DNA of 64,000 bases. Source: Kitasatospora sp. SUK 42. GTDB taxonomy: Bacteria; Actinomycetota; Actinomycetes; Streptomycetales; Streptomycetaceae. A model generated the notes under the pieces. The model worked only from the letters and a program-made list of their open reading frames with translations, searched no databases and was not told the origin of the DNA. A program made the position numbers and the translations under genes. Position 1 is the first letter of the stretch; each line of letters opens with the position of its first letter. Below are positions 16,465 to 25,005 of this stretch, one piece after another. The stretch spans positions 1,904,081 through 1,968,080 of the forward strand of contig NZ_LFMD02000003.1 in NCBI RefSeq assembly GCF_015776785.2. Reading direction: 5' to 3'.

Positions 16465-16583
16465 CGGACTACCACGACCTCCCGTTGAGCCCACTCCGGG
16501 ACGGCGCCCGGTTGAGCCGAACGGGTGAGCGCGGCTGAGGCTACCAGGGCGGACTGACGGTACGACGGATATCGGACCGGCAG

Positions 16584-16721
16584 AACGCGCGCCGCCGGAG
16601 GGCCGAAGTGCCCGGAGCCGCGGACTCGGAACGCGCGGCGCCGGAGGGCCGGAGCACCAGGCGCCGCGGACCCGGAGCCCGCGCTGCCGGAGGCCCGGAG
16701 CACCAGGCACCGGAGGCGCGG
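16584..16721. repeat. Three imperfect 46-bp tandem repeats after the MarP gene
   Basis: Units begin near 16584, 16630 and 16676, with shared cores such as GCCGGAGGGCCG and GGAGCACCAGGC. The array ends 18 bases from the stop of the leftward protease gene. Frames through it are low-complexity and are not called as genes. Confidence 0.65.
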
Positions 16722-16739
16722 AACACCCGCCCCGTGAAC

Positions 16740-17924
16740 TCAGAGCGCGCACCCCTGGGTGTCCACCCGGGTGCTGGCGGCGCTGCCCGCCGTCGCGTCC
16801 TCGCGCACCTCGGCAGCCGTCAGCACGTACCCGGTGTCGGCGCTGTCCAGGGACTTGGCGAACACCACCCCGTACACCTGGCCGTCCGGGGTGAGCAGCG
16901 GGCCGCCGCTGTTGCCCTGGCGGACCAGCGAGCGCACCGAGTAGACGTCACGCACCACCTGGCCGCGGTGGTAGATGTCCGGGCCGTTGGCCTGGATCCG
17001 GCCGCGGATGCGGGCCGGCTGGACGTTGAAGGCGCCGTTCTCGGGGAAGCCGGCGACGATCGCGCTGTCGTTGGTCTTCGCCTCGCCCGCGAAGGTCAGC
17101 GGGGGCGCGTTCAGCTTGGGCACGTCCAGGACGGCGATGTCGCGCTGCCAGTCGTAGCGCACCACCGTCGCGTCGTAGAGCTGGCCGACGCCGCCGATCT
17201 GCACGGTCGGCTCGTCCACGCCGCCGACCACGTGGGCGTTGGTCATCACCCGGTGCGGTGCGAAGACGAAGCCGCTGCCCTCCAGGGTCTTGCCGCAGGA
17301 GGTCGCGGTGCCGACCACCTTGACCAGGCTCTGCCGGGCCTTCGCCACCGCCGGGCTGCCGGCCAGCGCCGGGTCGGGGGTGTCGACCTGGGTGATCGGC
17401 TCGTGCTCGAAGGGGTTGAAGACCTGTGGGAAGCCGTTGCGGGCGAGCACCTTGGAGAAGTCCGAGAACCAGTTCGGCGCGTCGCCGGGCAGCGCGTTCT
17501 GGACGCCTCCGAGGATCGCCGAGGAGCGGACCTGCTTGGAGACCGTCGGCAGGGACGTCCCGGCCAGCGCCGAGCCGATCAGCCAGGCCACCAGCAGCAT
17601 CGAGACCACGTTGACCGCCGCGCCGCCGGTCGCGTCCAGCACCCGGGCCGGGCGCCGGTCGATGTGCCCGCGCAGCTTCCAGCCGAAGTGCGCGGTGATC
17701 GCCTGGCCGATCGCGGCGAAGACGATCACCACTACGACGGCCACCACCGAGGCGGTGGTGCCGGGGCTGAGGTGGTCGAGCAGCAGCGGCAGCAGCTGGA
17801 CGGCCAGCAGGCCGCCGCCGAGGAAGCCGACGAGTGACAGCACACCCACCACGAAGCCCTGCCGGTAGCCCGACACGGCGAATGCCACGGCAGCGGCGAT
17901 CAGCAGCACATCGAGGACGTTCAC
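16740..17924 (-). CDS. MarP-family membrane serine protease (CvpA + trypsin domains)
   Basis: A 394-residue protein. Residues 1-130 form four membrane helices of CvpA type; about 185-385 is a chymotrypsin-like protease facing outside. The catalytic triad is visible: His231 in NAHVV, Asp262 in RDIAVL and Ser339 in GNSGGP. Cys near 212 (TSCGK) and the C-terminal QGCAL could form the disulphide known in mycobacterial MarP, which protects against acid and oxidative stress. It is last in a leftward group with NUDIX and nth, 46 bases after the NUDIX stop. Confidence 0.9.
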   Translation of the reverse strand: MNVLDVLLIAAAVAFAVSGYRQGFVVGVLSLVGFLGGGLLAVQLLPLLLDHLSPGTTASVVAVVVVIVFAAIGQAITAHFGWKLRGHIDRRPARVLDATGGAAVNVVSMLLVAWLIGSALAGTSLPTVSKQVRSSAILGGVQNALPGDAPNWFSDFSKVLARNGFPQVFNPFEHEPITQVDTPDPALAGSPAVAKARQSLVKVVGTATSCGKTLEGSGFVFAPHRVMTNAHVVGGVDEPTVQIGGVGQLYDATVVRYDWQRDIAVLDVPKLNAPPLTFAGEAKTNDSAIVAGFPENGAFNVQPARIRGRIQANGPDIYHRGQVVRDVYSVRSLVRQGNSGGPLLTPDGQVYGVVFAKSLDSADTGYVLTAAEVREDATAGSAASTRVDTQGCAL

Positions 17925-17970
17925 CCCGACACCCTCCCACGGTTGGCGGCCCGCCCGCGCCGACGGCCCG

Positions 17971-18705
17971 TCACGAGGCGTCGGCGTCGCCGCCCGGCAG
18001 CGCGCGGGAGTGTTCGAGGTCGCCCTGGACCAGTGCGAGCGCGTCGTCCGAGAGGTCGACCACCCGGGACGGGTCCCACGGCAGCTCCAGGCCGCTGTGG
18101 TGCAGCACCCGGTCGATCACCCCGGCGGTGAAACCCCAGACCAGCCGCCCGGCGACCGCGAAGGCCGGCCCGATGTGCCCGGACGGGTGCCGCAGCCGGA
18201 CCCGGTTCGCCGGATCGGCCAGGTCGGCGATCGGCACCCGGAACACCGCGCCGGTCTCGCCCTGGTCCACCGGGCGCACCGGGGACTCCACCCGCCACCA
18301 GCCCAGCACCGGGGTCACCACGAAGTGGCTCACCGGGATGTACAGCCGGGGCAGCGCCGCGAAGACCTGCACCCCGGCCGGGTCCAGGCCGGTCTCCTCC
18401 CAGGCCTCGCGCAGCGCCGCCGCGATCGGACCGTGGCCGTCCGGGTCGCCGTCCTCCGGGTCCAGCGCGCCGCCCGGGAAGGACGGCTGGCCCGCGTGCG
18501 AGCGCAGTGAGCGGGCCCGCTCGATCAGCAGCACGTCCGGTCCGTCCGGGCCCTCGCCGAACAGCATCAGCACGGCCGCCGCCCGGCCGCCCTCCCGCGG
18601 CGGCAGGAAGCGGCTCAGCTGCTCCGGCAGCACCCGCTCGGCCGCCTCCCGGACCGGCTCCAGCCAGTCCGGCAGGCCGTCCCGCTCGATCGCCCCCGCG
18701 ATCAC
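17971..18705 (-). CDS. CoA pyrophosphatase-type NUDIX hydrolase
   Basis: A 244-residue cytoplasmic hydrolase. The UPF0035 (CoA-specific) signature LLIERARSLRSHAGQPSFPGG-like region is present (motif LRSHAGQPSFPGG), followed by a NUDIX box whose REAWEETGL helix carries the metal glutamates. The spacing between GG and RE is longer than in the plain NUDIX box, as in CoA diphosphatases. GTG at 18705 overlaps the stop of nth by GTGA, so the two are translationally coupled. Likely role: clearing oxidised CoA or related nucleotide conjugates. Confidence 0.87.
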   Translation of the reverse strand: MIAGAIERDGLPDWLEPVREAAERVLPEQLSRFLPPREGGRAAAVLMLFGEGPDGPDVLLIERARSLRSHAGQPSFPGGALDPEDGDPDGHGPIAAALREAWEETGLDPAGVQVFAALPRLYIPVSHFVVTPVLGWWRVESPVRPVDQGETGAVFRVPIADLADPANRVRLRHPSGHIGPAFAVAGRLVWGFTAGVIDRVLHHSGLELPWDPSRVVDLSDDALALVQGDLEHSRALPGGDADAS

Positions 18706-19658
18706 TTCTCCACCGCCAGGTCCGCGACCTGCCCGTGGTGGGCGGCGGCGTCGGCGCGGGCGGCCGCCTCGCCGGGGAAGTCCGACGGCGGCCGCAGCCG
18801 CTGGCCGGGCTGGCCCCCCATCTCGTACTTGAGCAGCTTGCGGGCCTTCTCCGGGTCGGTCTCGCCCTCCCCGTACGCGGGGCAGAGCGGCGCGATCGGG
18901 CAGGCTCCGCAGGCGGGCTTCTGGGAGTGGCAGATCCGGCGGCCGTGGAAGACCACCCGGTGCGAGAGCATCGTCCACTCCGACTTCGGGAAGATCTCGC
19001 CGACGGCGTGCTCGACCTTCACCGGGTCGTCCTCGGTGGTCCAGCCGAACCGCCGCGCCAGCCGCCCGAAGTGGGTGTCGACGGTGATGCCGGGCACTCC
19101 GAAGGCATTGCCCAGAACGACGTTGGCGGTCTTGCGGCCGACGCCGGGCAGGGTCACCAGGTCGGCCAGCCGAGCGGGGACCTCCCCGCCGAACTCGTCG
19201 CGCAGCGCGATCGACAGGCCGATCAGCGACTTCGCCTTGTTCCGGAAGAAGCCGGTGGGCCGGATGACCTCCTCCAGCTCCTCCGGGTTCGCGGCCGCCA
19301 TGTCCTCGGGCGTCGGGTACTTGGCGAACAGCGCCGGGGTGGTCTGGTTCACCCGCAGGTCGGTGGTCTGCGCCGACAGCACGGTGGCCACCAGCAGCTG
19401 GAACGGGTTCTCGAAGTCCAGCTCCGGATGCGCGTACGGGTACAGCTCCGCCAGCTCGCGGTTGATCCGCCGGGCCCGCCGCACCATCGCCAGGTGCGAC
19501 TCCGGCTTCCTCGGCTTCACCGCCGCCTTCTTCGCGGCCGCCTTCTTCGCCACCGGCCTCGTCACCGATTTCGTCACCGGCTTCGCCGCCGACGACTCGG
19601 ACGCCGGCTCCGACGCGGGCTTCGACGTCGCGGTCTTCCGGGCCTTGCTCTCTGCCAT
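18702..19658 (-). CDS. nth: Endonuclease III, with basic N-terminal tail
   Basis: DNA glycosylase/AP lyase for oxidised pyrimidines. The helix-hairpin-helix LPGVGRKTANVV contains the catalytic Lys, the catalytic Asp is in TVDTHFGRLA, and the 4Fe-4S ligands are CHSQKPACGACPIAPLC (Cys-x6-Cys-x2-Cys-x5-Cys). At 318 residues it is about 100 longer than the E. coli enzyme: residues 1-55 form a Lys/Ala/Ser/Thr/Pro-rich tail (AKKAAAKKAAVKPRKP) like histone H1 or HupS tails, and residues about 265-318 are an extra C-terminal extension. ATG 19658 is chosen at the tail start; later Met57 would remove it. Confidence 0.93.
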   Translation of the reverse strand: MAESKARKTATSKPASEPASESSAAKPVTKSVTRPVAKKAAAKKAAVKPRKPESHLAMVRRARRINRELAELYPYAHPELDFENPFQLLVATVLSAQTTDLRVNQTTPALFAKYPTPEDMAAANPEELEEVIRPTGFFRNKAKSLIGLSIALRDEFGGEVPARLADLVTLPGVGRKTANVVLGNAFGVPGITVDTHFGRLARRFGWTTEDDPVKVEHAVGEIFPKSEWTMLSHRVVFHGRRICHSQKPACGACPIAPLCPAYGEGETDPEKARKLLKYEMGGQPGQRLRPPSDFPGEAAARADAAAHHGQVADLAVEK

Positions 19659-19741
19659 GCACGAAGGCTACGCCGAGCGGCGCACCCCTCGGGGCCGATC
19701 AAGCACGGAAACCGCCCTGCCGGGGCCGTTGTTGTGCTGCG

Positions 19742-19781
19742 GCGGGCACCCCCGTGCCGACGCGGGCACCCCCGTGCCGAC
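19742..19781. repeat. 20-bp tandem duplication downstream of the MarR gene
   Basis: GCGGGCACCCCCGTGCCGAC occurs twice in direct tandem. Each unit contains GGCAC/GTGCC, so it can fold as two small hairpins and may act as the terminator of the leftward FUSC-MarR operon. Confidence 0.8.
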
Positions 19782-19789
19782 GGGGGCGG

Positions 19790-20290
19790 TCACCGGAGGG
19801 GGCGGCCGATGGTGCCCTCAAGGGTGTTGAGGAGGTCGGCCAGGCCCTCGGCGAGGCGGTCCTGCTGGTCGGGGGTGAGGCCGGAGAGGAGGGCGCGGTC
19901 GTAGGCGACGAGTTCCTGGATCAGGCCGTCGACCAGCTCCAGTCCGGCGTCGGTGAGCGAGAGGTGGGCGACCCTGCGGTCCCGGTCGTCGGTGCGGCGG
20001 CTGACCAGGCCGCGGTCCTCCAGCAGCCGCAGGCGCTTGGTGACGGCGGCGCCGGAGGCGAAGCTCTCCCGGGCCAGTTGGGTGGGGGTCAGCTCGCTGT
20101 CGACCCGGCGCAGGGCGCCGAGGATGTCGAACTCGGCGCGGGTGAGGCCGGCCCGGGTGAGCGGGTCGGGGGTCTGCTGGAGCAGTGCGGCGCAGCGGTT
20201 GATCCGGCCGAGGACGGCGATCGGGCCGGTGTCCAGGCCCGGGTAGGCGCGCTCCCACTGGCGCAGCACACCTGCGACGACGTCCTCCAC
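19790..20290 (-). CDS. MarR-family transcriptional regulator
   Basis: A 166-residue winged-helix regulator with the MarR DNA-binding core (LTPTQLARESFASGAAVTKR, then the wing RTDDRDRRVAHLSLT). It follows the FUSC exporter by 45 bases on the same strand, so it is the distal gene of that operon and likely its repressor; a palindrome suited to it lies in the FUSC promoter. GTG at 20290 is the start. A ligand such as an aromatic acid is plausible but not shown. Confidence 0.87.
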   Translation of the reverse strand: MEDVVAGVLRQWERAYPGLDTGPIAVLGRINRCAALLQQTPDPLTRAGLTRAEFDILGALRRVDSELTPTQLARESFASGAAVTKRLRLLEDRGLVSRRTDDRDRRVAHLSLTDAGLELVDGLIQELVAYDRALLSGLTPDQQDRLAEGLADLLNTLEGTIGRPLR

Positions 20291-20335
20291 GTGTGCTGCT
20301 CCCGTTCTGCGGCCTGCTTCCCTCCGCGACCGATC

Positions 20336-21946
20336 CTAGACGTCGCCGCGCCGCGCCAGCAGGGCCGCCAGTTGGTGGTGGGCGTGCCGTTCGGTGTCGG
20401 CGGTGCGCTGGTGCGGGAGGGCGGGGCGGCGCCATTCGCCGGTGGCGGTGTCGGCGGCCTCGCGCAGTTCCAGCAGGGCGGTGGCCAGGCCGGTCCGGGC
20501 GGCGGCGGCCTCGGGGCCGGGTCCGGCGGTCCGGGCCGCGTCGGTGGCGTTCTCGGCTCCGGCCAGGGCGTGGGAGAGCCGGGTGGCGGTGCGGCGGTTG
20601 GTGACCAGCAGGCAGGCGGCGAGCCCGGTGAGCGCGCCGACGCAGGTGTCCAGCCAGCGGTCGGCGACCAGGGCCCGGGCGGGCTGCAGGCCGGCGAACT
20701 CGGTCATCAGCAGCGCCATCGGCGTGACGAAGACGGTGGCGAGCCAGTAGCTGCGGGCGATCGTCGCCTCCGCGCCGAACTGGCACACCAGTCCGAGCGC
20801 GATCAGCGCCACCGGTCCGGAGTGGGCGAGGGGCAGGACGGCGGTGAACACCGCCAGGCCGAGCAGGTTGCCCAGCACCCGTTGCAGCGCGCGCTGCCAG
20901 GAGAGCGTGCTGTTGGCCTGGAACACGGAGGCCGCGGTGACCACGGCCCAGTACGGGCGGCCGACGCCGAGCGCCAGCGAGAGCCATCCGGCGGCGGCGC
21001 AGCCGACGGCGACCCGCAGGGCGATCGGCAGCAGCGCGGAGCCGGGCCGCAGCGCGTCGCGCAGCGGGGGCCGACGGCCGGGGCGGTGGGCGCGCAGTTC
21101 GGCGGCCTCCGCCCCGGTGAGGTCGAGCAGCGGCAGCGGGCGGCCCCGGCGCAGGTCGCGGGCCCAGGCGGCGTACCGCTCGGCGGCGGCCGGGTCGGTG
21201 GCGACCGGGTCGGCGGGTGCGGCGAGGGTCGCCTCCGCGTGGACCAGCAGCCGTTCGGGCGCGTCGCCGAGGTCCCGCCGCCGGTTCGGGGAGGAGAGCG
21301 CGAGGCTGTGCCGGGCCGCGGCGACCGCGCCGACCAGGGCGGTGCGGGCGGCGGCGTCCGGTGTGCCGGGCCCGGTGCGCAGCAGCCGGGCCGCGGCCTC
21401 CAGCGCACGGGCGGTGGCGATCCGTTCCGGGCCGTACGGGCGCGGCAGCGCGGGGGCCATGCAGACCAGCCAGGCCAGGGCGGCGCCGAGCACGGTGAGC
21501 GCCAGGTGCGGCGGGAGGTCGGCGGGGCGCTGCGGGACGAAGGCGCAGCTGGCGCTGGTGAAGGTGATGATCAGGGCGCCGGGCGGGCCGACTCGGGCGG
21601 CGTCGCAGAGCAGTTTGTGGAGGGCGGCGAGCGCGGCCGCCACGGCGACCAGGACGACGGCGTCGCGGGTCAGCGCGGAGGCGGTGAGAGCGGCTGCGGT
21701 GCTGAGGACGGTGCCCAGGAGCACGCCGGCCAGGGTCCGGGCGCGGGCGCGGTAGGGCAGGCCGTGCCCGTACAGCGCGCCGAGGCCGCCGGCCGAGGTG
21801 TAGAGGGCGAGGTCCAGCCGGCCGAGGGCGAGCAGGGTGAGGTTGAGGGTGCCGAGGGTCACCACGGCGCTGAGCGCGGGCTTGTGCCAGCCGTCTCCGG
21901 GCGGACCGACCCGGAGCGCCTGCCGGAACTGGGCGGTTGTGGCCAT
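20336..21946 (-). CDS. FUSC-family membrane transporter (aromatic acid efflux-like)
   Basis: A 536-residue membrane protein with two sets of hydrophobic helices (about 30-180 and 315-450) separated and followed by soluble regions, the layout of FUSC/AaeB/YccS-type proteins. Such proteins export aromatic acids or related compounds, but the substrate here is unknown. The ATG at 21946 has no ribosome site; a -10-like TAATCT ends only six bases upstream, so a leaderless transcript is likely. It is probably repressed by the downstream MarR protein. Confidence 0.8.
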   Translation of the reverse strand: MATTAQFRQALRVGPPGDGWHKPALSAVVTLGTLNLTLLALGRLDLALYTSAGGLGALYGHGLPYRARARTLAGVLLGTVLSTAAALTASALTRDAVVLVAVAAALAALHKLLCDAARVGPPGALIITFTSASCAFVPQRPADLPPHLALTVLGAALAWLVCMAPALPRPYGPERIATARALEAAARLLRTGPGTPDAAARTALVGAVAAARHSLALSSPNRRRDLGDAPERLLVHAEATLAAPADPVATDPAAAERYAAWARDLRRGRPLPLLDLTGAEAAELRAHRPGRRPPLRDALRPGSALLPIALRVAVGCAAAGWLSLALGVGRPYWAVVTAASVFQANSTLSWQRALQRVLGNLLGLAVFTAVLPLAHSGPVALIALGLVCQFGAEATIARSYWLATVFVTPMALLMTEFAGLQPARALVADRWLDTCVGALTGLAACLLVTNRRTATRLSHALAGAENATDAARTAGPGPEAAAARTGLATALLELREAADTATGEWRRPALPHQRTADTERHAHHQLAALLARRGDV

Positions 21947-21952
21947 GCAAAA

Positions 21953-21972
21953 AGATTAGCAGGTAATTTACC
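21953..21972 (-). promoter_or_regulatory. FUSC-marR promoter with MarR-type operator
   Basis: On the minus strand the -10-like TAATCT occupies 21958-21953, and immediately upstream lies the perfect palindrome GGTAATTTACC (21962-21972). An AT-rich palindrome of this size touching a promoter is typical of MarR auto-repression; direct proof is lacking. Confidence 0.55.
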
Positions 21973-22233
21973 CGTGAAACATATGAGGGCAGTCACCCCC
22001 GCCCGTCCCACGACACGCCCGTTCGATGCCACCGGTCGGACGTTCGATCGGGTGACCGCCACCGGGCGCCCCACCCGGAGACCAACCGGTACGAATGGCC
22101 CCGCACGGCACACCCGCACACACCCCCTCCTCATATGATCGGAGCGACATGCGCCATGCTTGGTGATGCAGAACACTGAACGGAACTTGCGCCGGACGGC
22201 CCACCCGCCGCACGGCCGAGAAGGAGGAAGCAC

Positions 22234-22908
22234 GTGGACGACGTTCTGCGGCGCGCCGCACTCTTCGCGGCACTCGACGACGAACAGGCCGGCGAGCTGC
22301 GCGCTTCCATGACCGAGGTCACCCTCGCCCGTGGTGAGTCGCTGTTCCACGAGGGCGACCCGGGCGACCGGCTGTACGTCGTCGCCGAGGGCAAGGTGAA
22401 GCTGCACCGCGCCTCGCCGGACGGCCGCGAGAACATGCTGGCCGTGCTCGGCCCCAGCGAGATGATCGGCGAACTGTCGCTGTTCGACCCGGGCCCGCGC
22501 ACCGCCACCGCCAGCGCGCTGACCGAGGTCAAGCTGCTGGGCCTCGGCCACGGCGACCTGCAGCCCTGGCTGCACGCCCGCCCCGAGGTCTCCATCGCGC
22601 TGCTGCGGGCCATCGCCCGCCGCCTGCGCCGGACCAACGACGTGATGTCCGACCTGGTCTTCTCCGACGTGCCCGGCCGCGTCGCCAAGGCCCTGCTGGA
22701 CCTCTCCCGCCGGTTCGGCGTGCAGTCCGAGGAGGGCATCCACGTCGCCCACGACCTCACCCAGGAGGAGCTCGCCCAGCTGGTCGGCGCCTCCCGCGAG
22801 ACGGTCAACAAGGCGCTCGCCGACTTCGCCGGCCGCGGCTGGCTGAAGCTGGAGGCGCGCGCGGTGGTCCTGCTGGACGTCGAGCGGCTGTCCCGCCGCT
22901 CGCGCTGA
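22234..22908 (+). CDS. crp: Crp/Fnr-family transcriptional regulator (Crp)
   Basis: A 224-residue cyclic-nucleotide-type regulator: an N-terminal cNMP-binding beta-roll (about 10-125, with the phosphate cassette-like GEMIGELSLFD region) and a C-terminal winged helix with ELAQLVGASRETVNKALADF. Position between nth/MarR and the MBL gene matches the streptomycete crp locus, a global regulator of germination, development and antibiotic production. GTG at 22234 is preceded by GGAGG. Single-gene unit; terminator 22922-22953 follows. Confidence 0.92.
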   Translation: MDDVLRRAALFAALDDEQAGELRASMTEVTLARGESLFHEGDPGDRLYVVAEGKVKLHRASPDGRENMLAVLGPSEMIGELSLFDPGPRTATASALTEVKLLGLGHGDLQPWLHARPEVSIALLRAIARRLRRTNDVMSDLVFSDVPGRVAKALLDLSRRFGVQSEEGIHVAHDLTQEELAQLVGASRETVNKALADFAGRGWLKLEARAVVLLDVERLSRRSR

Positions 22909-22921
22909 CGCCCGAGCACCA

Positions 22922-22953
22922 CGAAGGGCCCGTCCGGACGGACGGGCCCTTCG
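22922..22953. terminator. Bidirectional terminator between crp and MBL gene
   Basis: Perfect 14-bp stem CGAAGGGCCCGTCC / GGACGGGCCCTTCG with loop GGAC, between convergent genes. Confidence 0.9.
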
Positions 22954-22960
22954 GCGTTCG

Positions 22961-22992
22961 CGGCTCAGCCCAGGTCCGGCTCAGCCCAGGTC
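22961..22992. repeat. 16-bp tandem duplication across the MBL stop codon
   Basis: CGGCTCAGCCCAGGTC occurs twice in tandem (22961-22976, 22977-22992). The second unit encodes the last codons and TGA of the leftward MBL gene, so the end of the gene has been duplicated into its 3' flank. Confidence 0.85.
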
Positions 22993-23814
22993 CGGGATGA
23001 GCCCGTGCTCCTCCAGGTACTCCAGCTGGGCCCGCACCGAGAGTTCGGCGGCCGGCCAGAGCGCCCGGTCCACGTCGGCGTAGACCCGGGCCACCACGTC
23101 GGCGGCCGTCCGGCAGCCCGCCTCGACCGCGGTCTCCACCTGGGCGAGCCGCGTGGCCCGGTGGGCCAGGTAGTAGTCGACGGCGCCGAGCGCGTCCGCG
23201 AGCACCGGCCCGTGGCCGGGCAGCACGGTCCGCACGCCGTGCTCGGAGGCCATGGTGTGCAGGTGGCGCAGCGAGTCCAGGTAGTCGCCGAGCCGGCCGT
23301 CGGGGTGGGCGACCATCGTGGTGCCGCGGCCGAGCACGGTGTCCCCGGTGAGGACCGCGCCGTCGGCGGGCAGGTGGAAGGTCAGCGAGTCCGAGGTGTG
23401 GCCGGGAGTGGCCACCACCCGCAGGTCGAGCCCTCCGACGTCCAGGCGCTGGCCGCCCACCAGGCCCTCGGAGCCCAGCCGGTGCGCCGGGTCCAGGGCC
23501 CGCACCTCGGTGCCGGTCAGTTCGGCGAAGCGGGCCGCGCCCTCGGAGTGGTCGGCGTGGCCGTGGGTCAGCAGGGTGAGCGCGATCCGCTTGCCCCGCT
23601 CCTCGGCGAGGTCGACCACCCGGCGCAGGTGGCCCTCGTGCAGCGGTCCCGGGTCGATCACCACCGCGAGGTCCGAGCCGGGCTCGGAGAGCAGCCAGGT
23701 GTTGGTGCCGTCCAGCGTCATCGGCGACGGGTTCGGCGCCAGCACGCACAGCGCCCGTGGGGTGGCCTCGCCGCCGATCACGGCGGCGGGGTCACCCGGC
23801 AGGAGTCCGCTCAC
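22981..23814 (-). CDS. MBL-fold metallo-hydrolase
   Basis: A 277-residue metallo-beta-lactamase-fold hydrolase, LACTB2/glyoxalase II-like. The metal motif HGHADH gives His84, His86, Asp88 and His89; further ligands are in TPGHTSDS and LPGHGP. A C-terminal winged-helix-like domain (about 215-277) is as in LACTB2 relatives. GTG at 23814 overlaps the stop of an upstream small frame by four bases. Last gene of the leftward DUF4177-RidA-NUDIX group. Possible role: metabolite or RNA hydrolysis; unproven. Confidence 0.87.
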   Translation of the reverse strand: MSGLLPGDPAAVIGGEATPRALCVLAPNPSPMTLDGTNTWLLSEPGSDLAVVIDPGPLHEGHLRRVVDLAEERGKRIALTLLTHGHADHSEGAARFAELTGTEVRALDPAHRLGSEGLVGGQRLDVGGLDLRVVATPGHTSDSLTFHLPADGAVLTGDTVLGRGTTMVAHPDGRLGDYLDSLRHLHTMASEHGVRTVLPGHGPVLADALGAVDYYLAHRATRLAQVETAVEAGCRTAADVVARVYADVDRALWPAAELSVRAQLEYLEEHGLIPDLG

Positions 23815-23984
23815 CGGCCGCCCTCGCCGTCGCGGTGCAGGACCCGCAGCGGCAGGACCCGGACGAGGGCGCGCTGGGCGACCTCGACGAACGGGACCGG
23901 GCCGGAGCAGGCCGGGGAACGGGGGGTCAGTCGGCGGGCGGGCAGCTCGGGTGCCGTCCGGCGAGCCACGTCCTTGTGGTTCAT
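23811..23984 (-). CDS. Small hypothetical protein coupled to the MBL gene
   Basis: A 57-residue frame from ATG 23984 (MNHKDVARRT) with a good ribosome site AGGAAGGA nine bases upstream. Its TGA overlaps the GTG start of the MBL gene (GTGA), the coupling used repeatedly in this window. The protein is basic with a hydrophobic VEVAQRALVRVLPLRVL segment at about 34-50 (possible amphipathic helix). No family was recognised. It may be a real small protein or a translated leader that sets MBL expression. Confidence 0.45.
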   Translation of the reverse strand: MNHKDVARRTAPELPARRLTPRSPACSGPVPFVEVAQRALVRVLPLRVLHRDGEGGR

Positions 23985-24075
23985 CGGCGTCGGTCCTTCC
24001 TGGTCGGCTCTGGTCGGTGGAGCGGTTGGCGGAACGGCCGGTGGAACAGCCGTTGGCTTCCGTACGGTCATACGA

Positions 24076-24942
24076 TCAGGAGCCCTCGGGGAACTCCCCA
24101 TCGATGGTCAGTTCGTCGTACCCGGGCCAGCGGACCGTCATGCGATCGCCGCGGACCTCGGCCCGGCCCAGCACCGGCGTCAGCACGCGATCGCCCGCCG
24201 CGGCCACCGCCTCGGCGGCCGTCCGCACCGACGACAGCTCGCGCAGCACCGTCACGGTCGGCGGCAGCATCCCGAACCGGCCCTCCCGGTAGCCCTCCAC
24301 CGCCTCGGCGGGCGTCAGCCAGGCGACCCGGTCGGCCTCGCCGACCTCCAGGGCCGCGCGCTGGCCGGGCGGCAGGGCGGCGACGAAGAACCAGGTGTCG
24401 TAGCGCCGCTCCTCGAACTCCGGGGTGATCCAGCGGGCCCAACCGCCCAGCAGGTCGCCGCGCAGCACCAGGCCGTGGTCGCGGAGGAACTCGGCGAAGG
24501 ACAGCTCGTGCGCCTCCAGCGCGGCCCGCTCGGCGGACCAGTCACGCGGCGCGGCGACGCTCCCGGCGTCCGGCCCGGCCAGCAGCACGCCGGCCTCCTC
24601 GAAGGTCTCGCGCACGGCCGCGCAGACCACCGCCCGCGCCGTCCGGGCGTCCACCCCGAGCCGCCGGGCCCACTCCTCGGGCGCCGGCCCTGCCCAGCCC
24701 GGCTCGACCTCGGCGTCCCGCGGGTCCACCCCGCCGCCCGGGTAGGCGTACATCCCGGCCGCGAAGGCCATCGAGGTGCGGCGGCGCAGCAGGTAGGCCT
24801 CCGGCCCGGCGGCGGCGTCGCGCAGCAGCACCACGGTCGCGGCGGGCCTGGGCACCGGCGGGGCCAGCGCGCCGGAGTCGACCGCCCGGATCCGGGCGGG
24901 CCAGCCGGGCGGCATCGGGAGCGTCGTTGCTCGATGGTCCAT
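24076..24942 (-). CDS. NUDIX hydrolase
   Basis: A 288-residue NUDIX protein with GGGVD followed after an insert by the metal helix VRETFEEAGVLL. The long insert between the glycines and REx2EE (about 35 residues with a tryptophan-rich EPGWAGPAPEEWARRLG) resembles NUDT19-like acyl-CoA diphosphatases. The substrate is unproven. It follows RidA by 63 bases in the same leftward operon. ATG 24942 is the only suitable start. Confidence 0.85.
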   Translation of the reverse strand: MDHRATTLPMPPGWPARIRAVDSGALAPPVPRPAATVVLLRDAAAGPEAYLLRRRTSMAFAAGMYAYPGGGVDPRDAEVEPGWAGPAPEEWARRLGVDARTARAVVCAAVRETFEEAGVLLAGPDAGSVAAPRDWSAERAALEAHELSFAEFLRDHGLVLRGDLLGGWARWITPEFEERRYDTWFFVAALPPGQRAALEVGEADRVAWLTPAEAVEGYREGRFGMLPPTVTVLRELSSVRTAAEAVAAAGDRVLTPVLGRAEVRGDRMTVRWPGYDELTIDGEFPEGS

Positions 24943-25005
24943 GCCCGGATGCTAAGCGCACGGAGGCGGGGTTGGACAGGCCCGTCCCCGCCTCCGCGAT
25001 CACGT

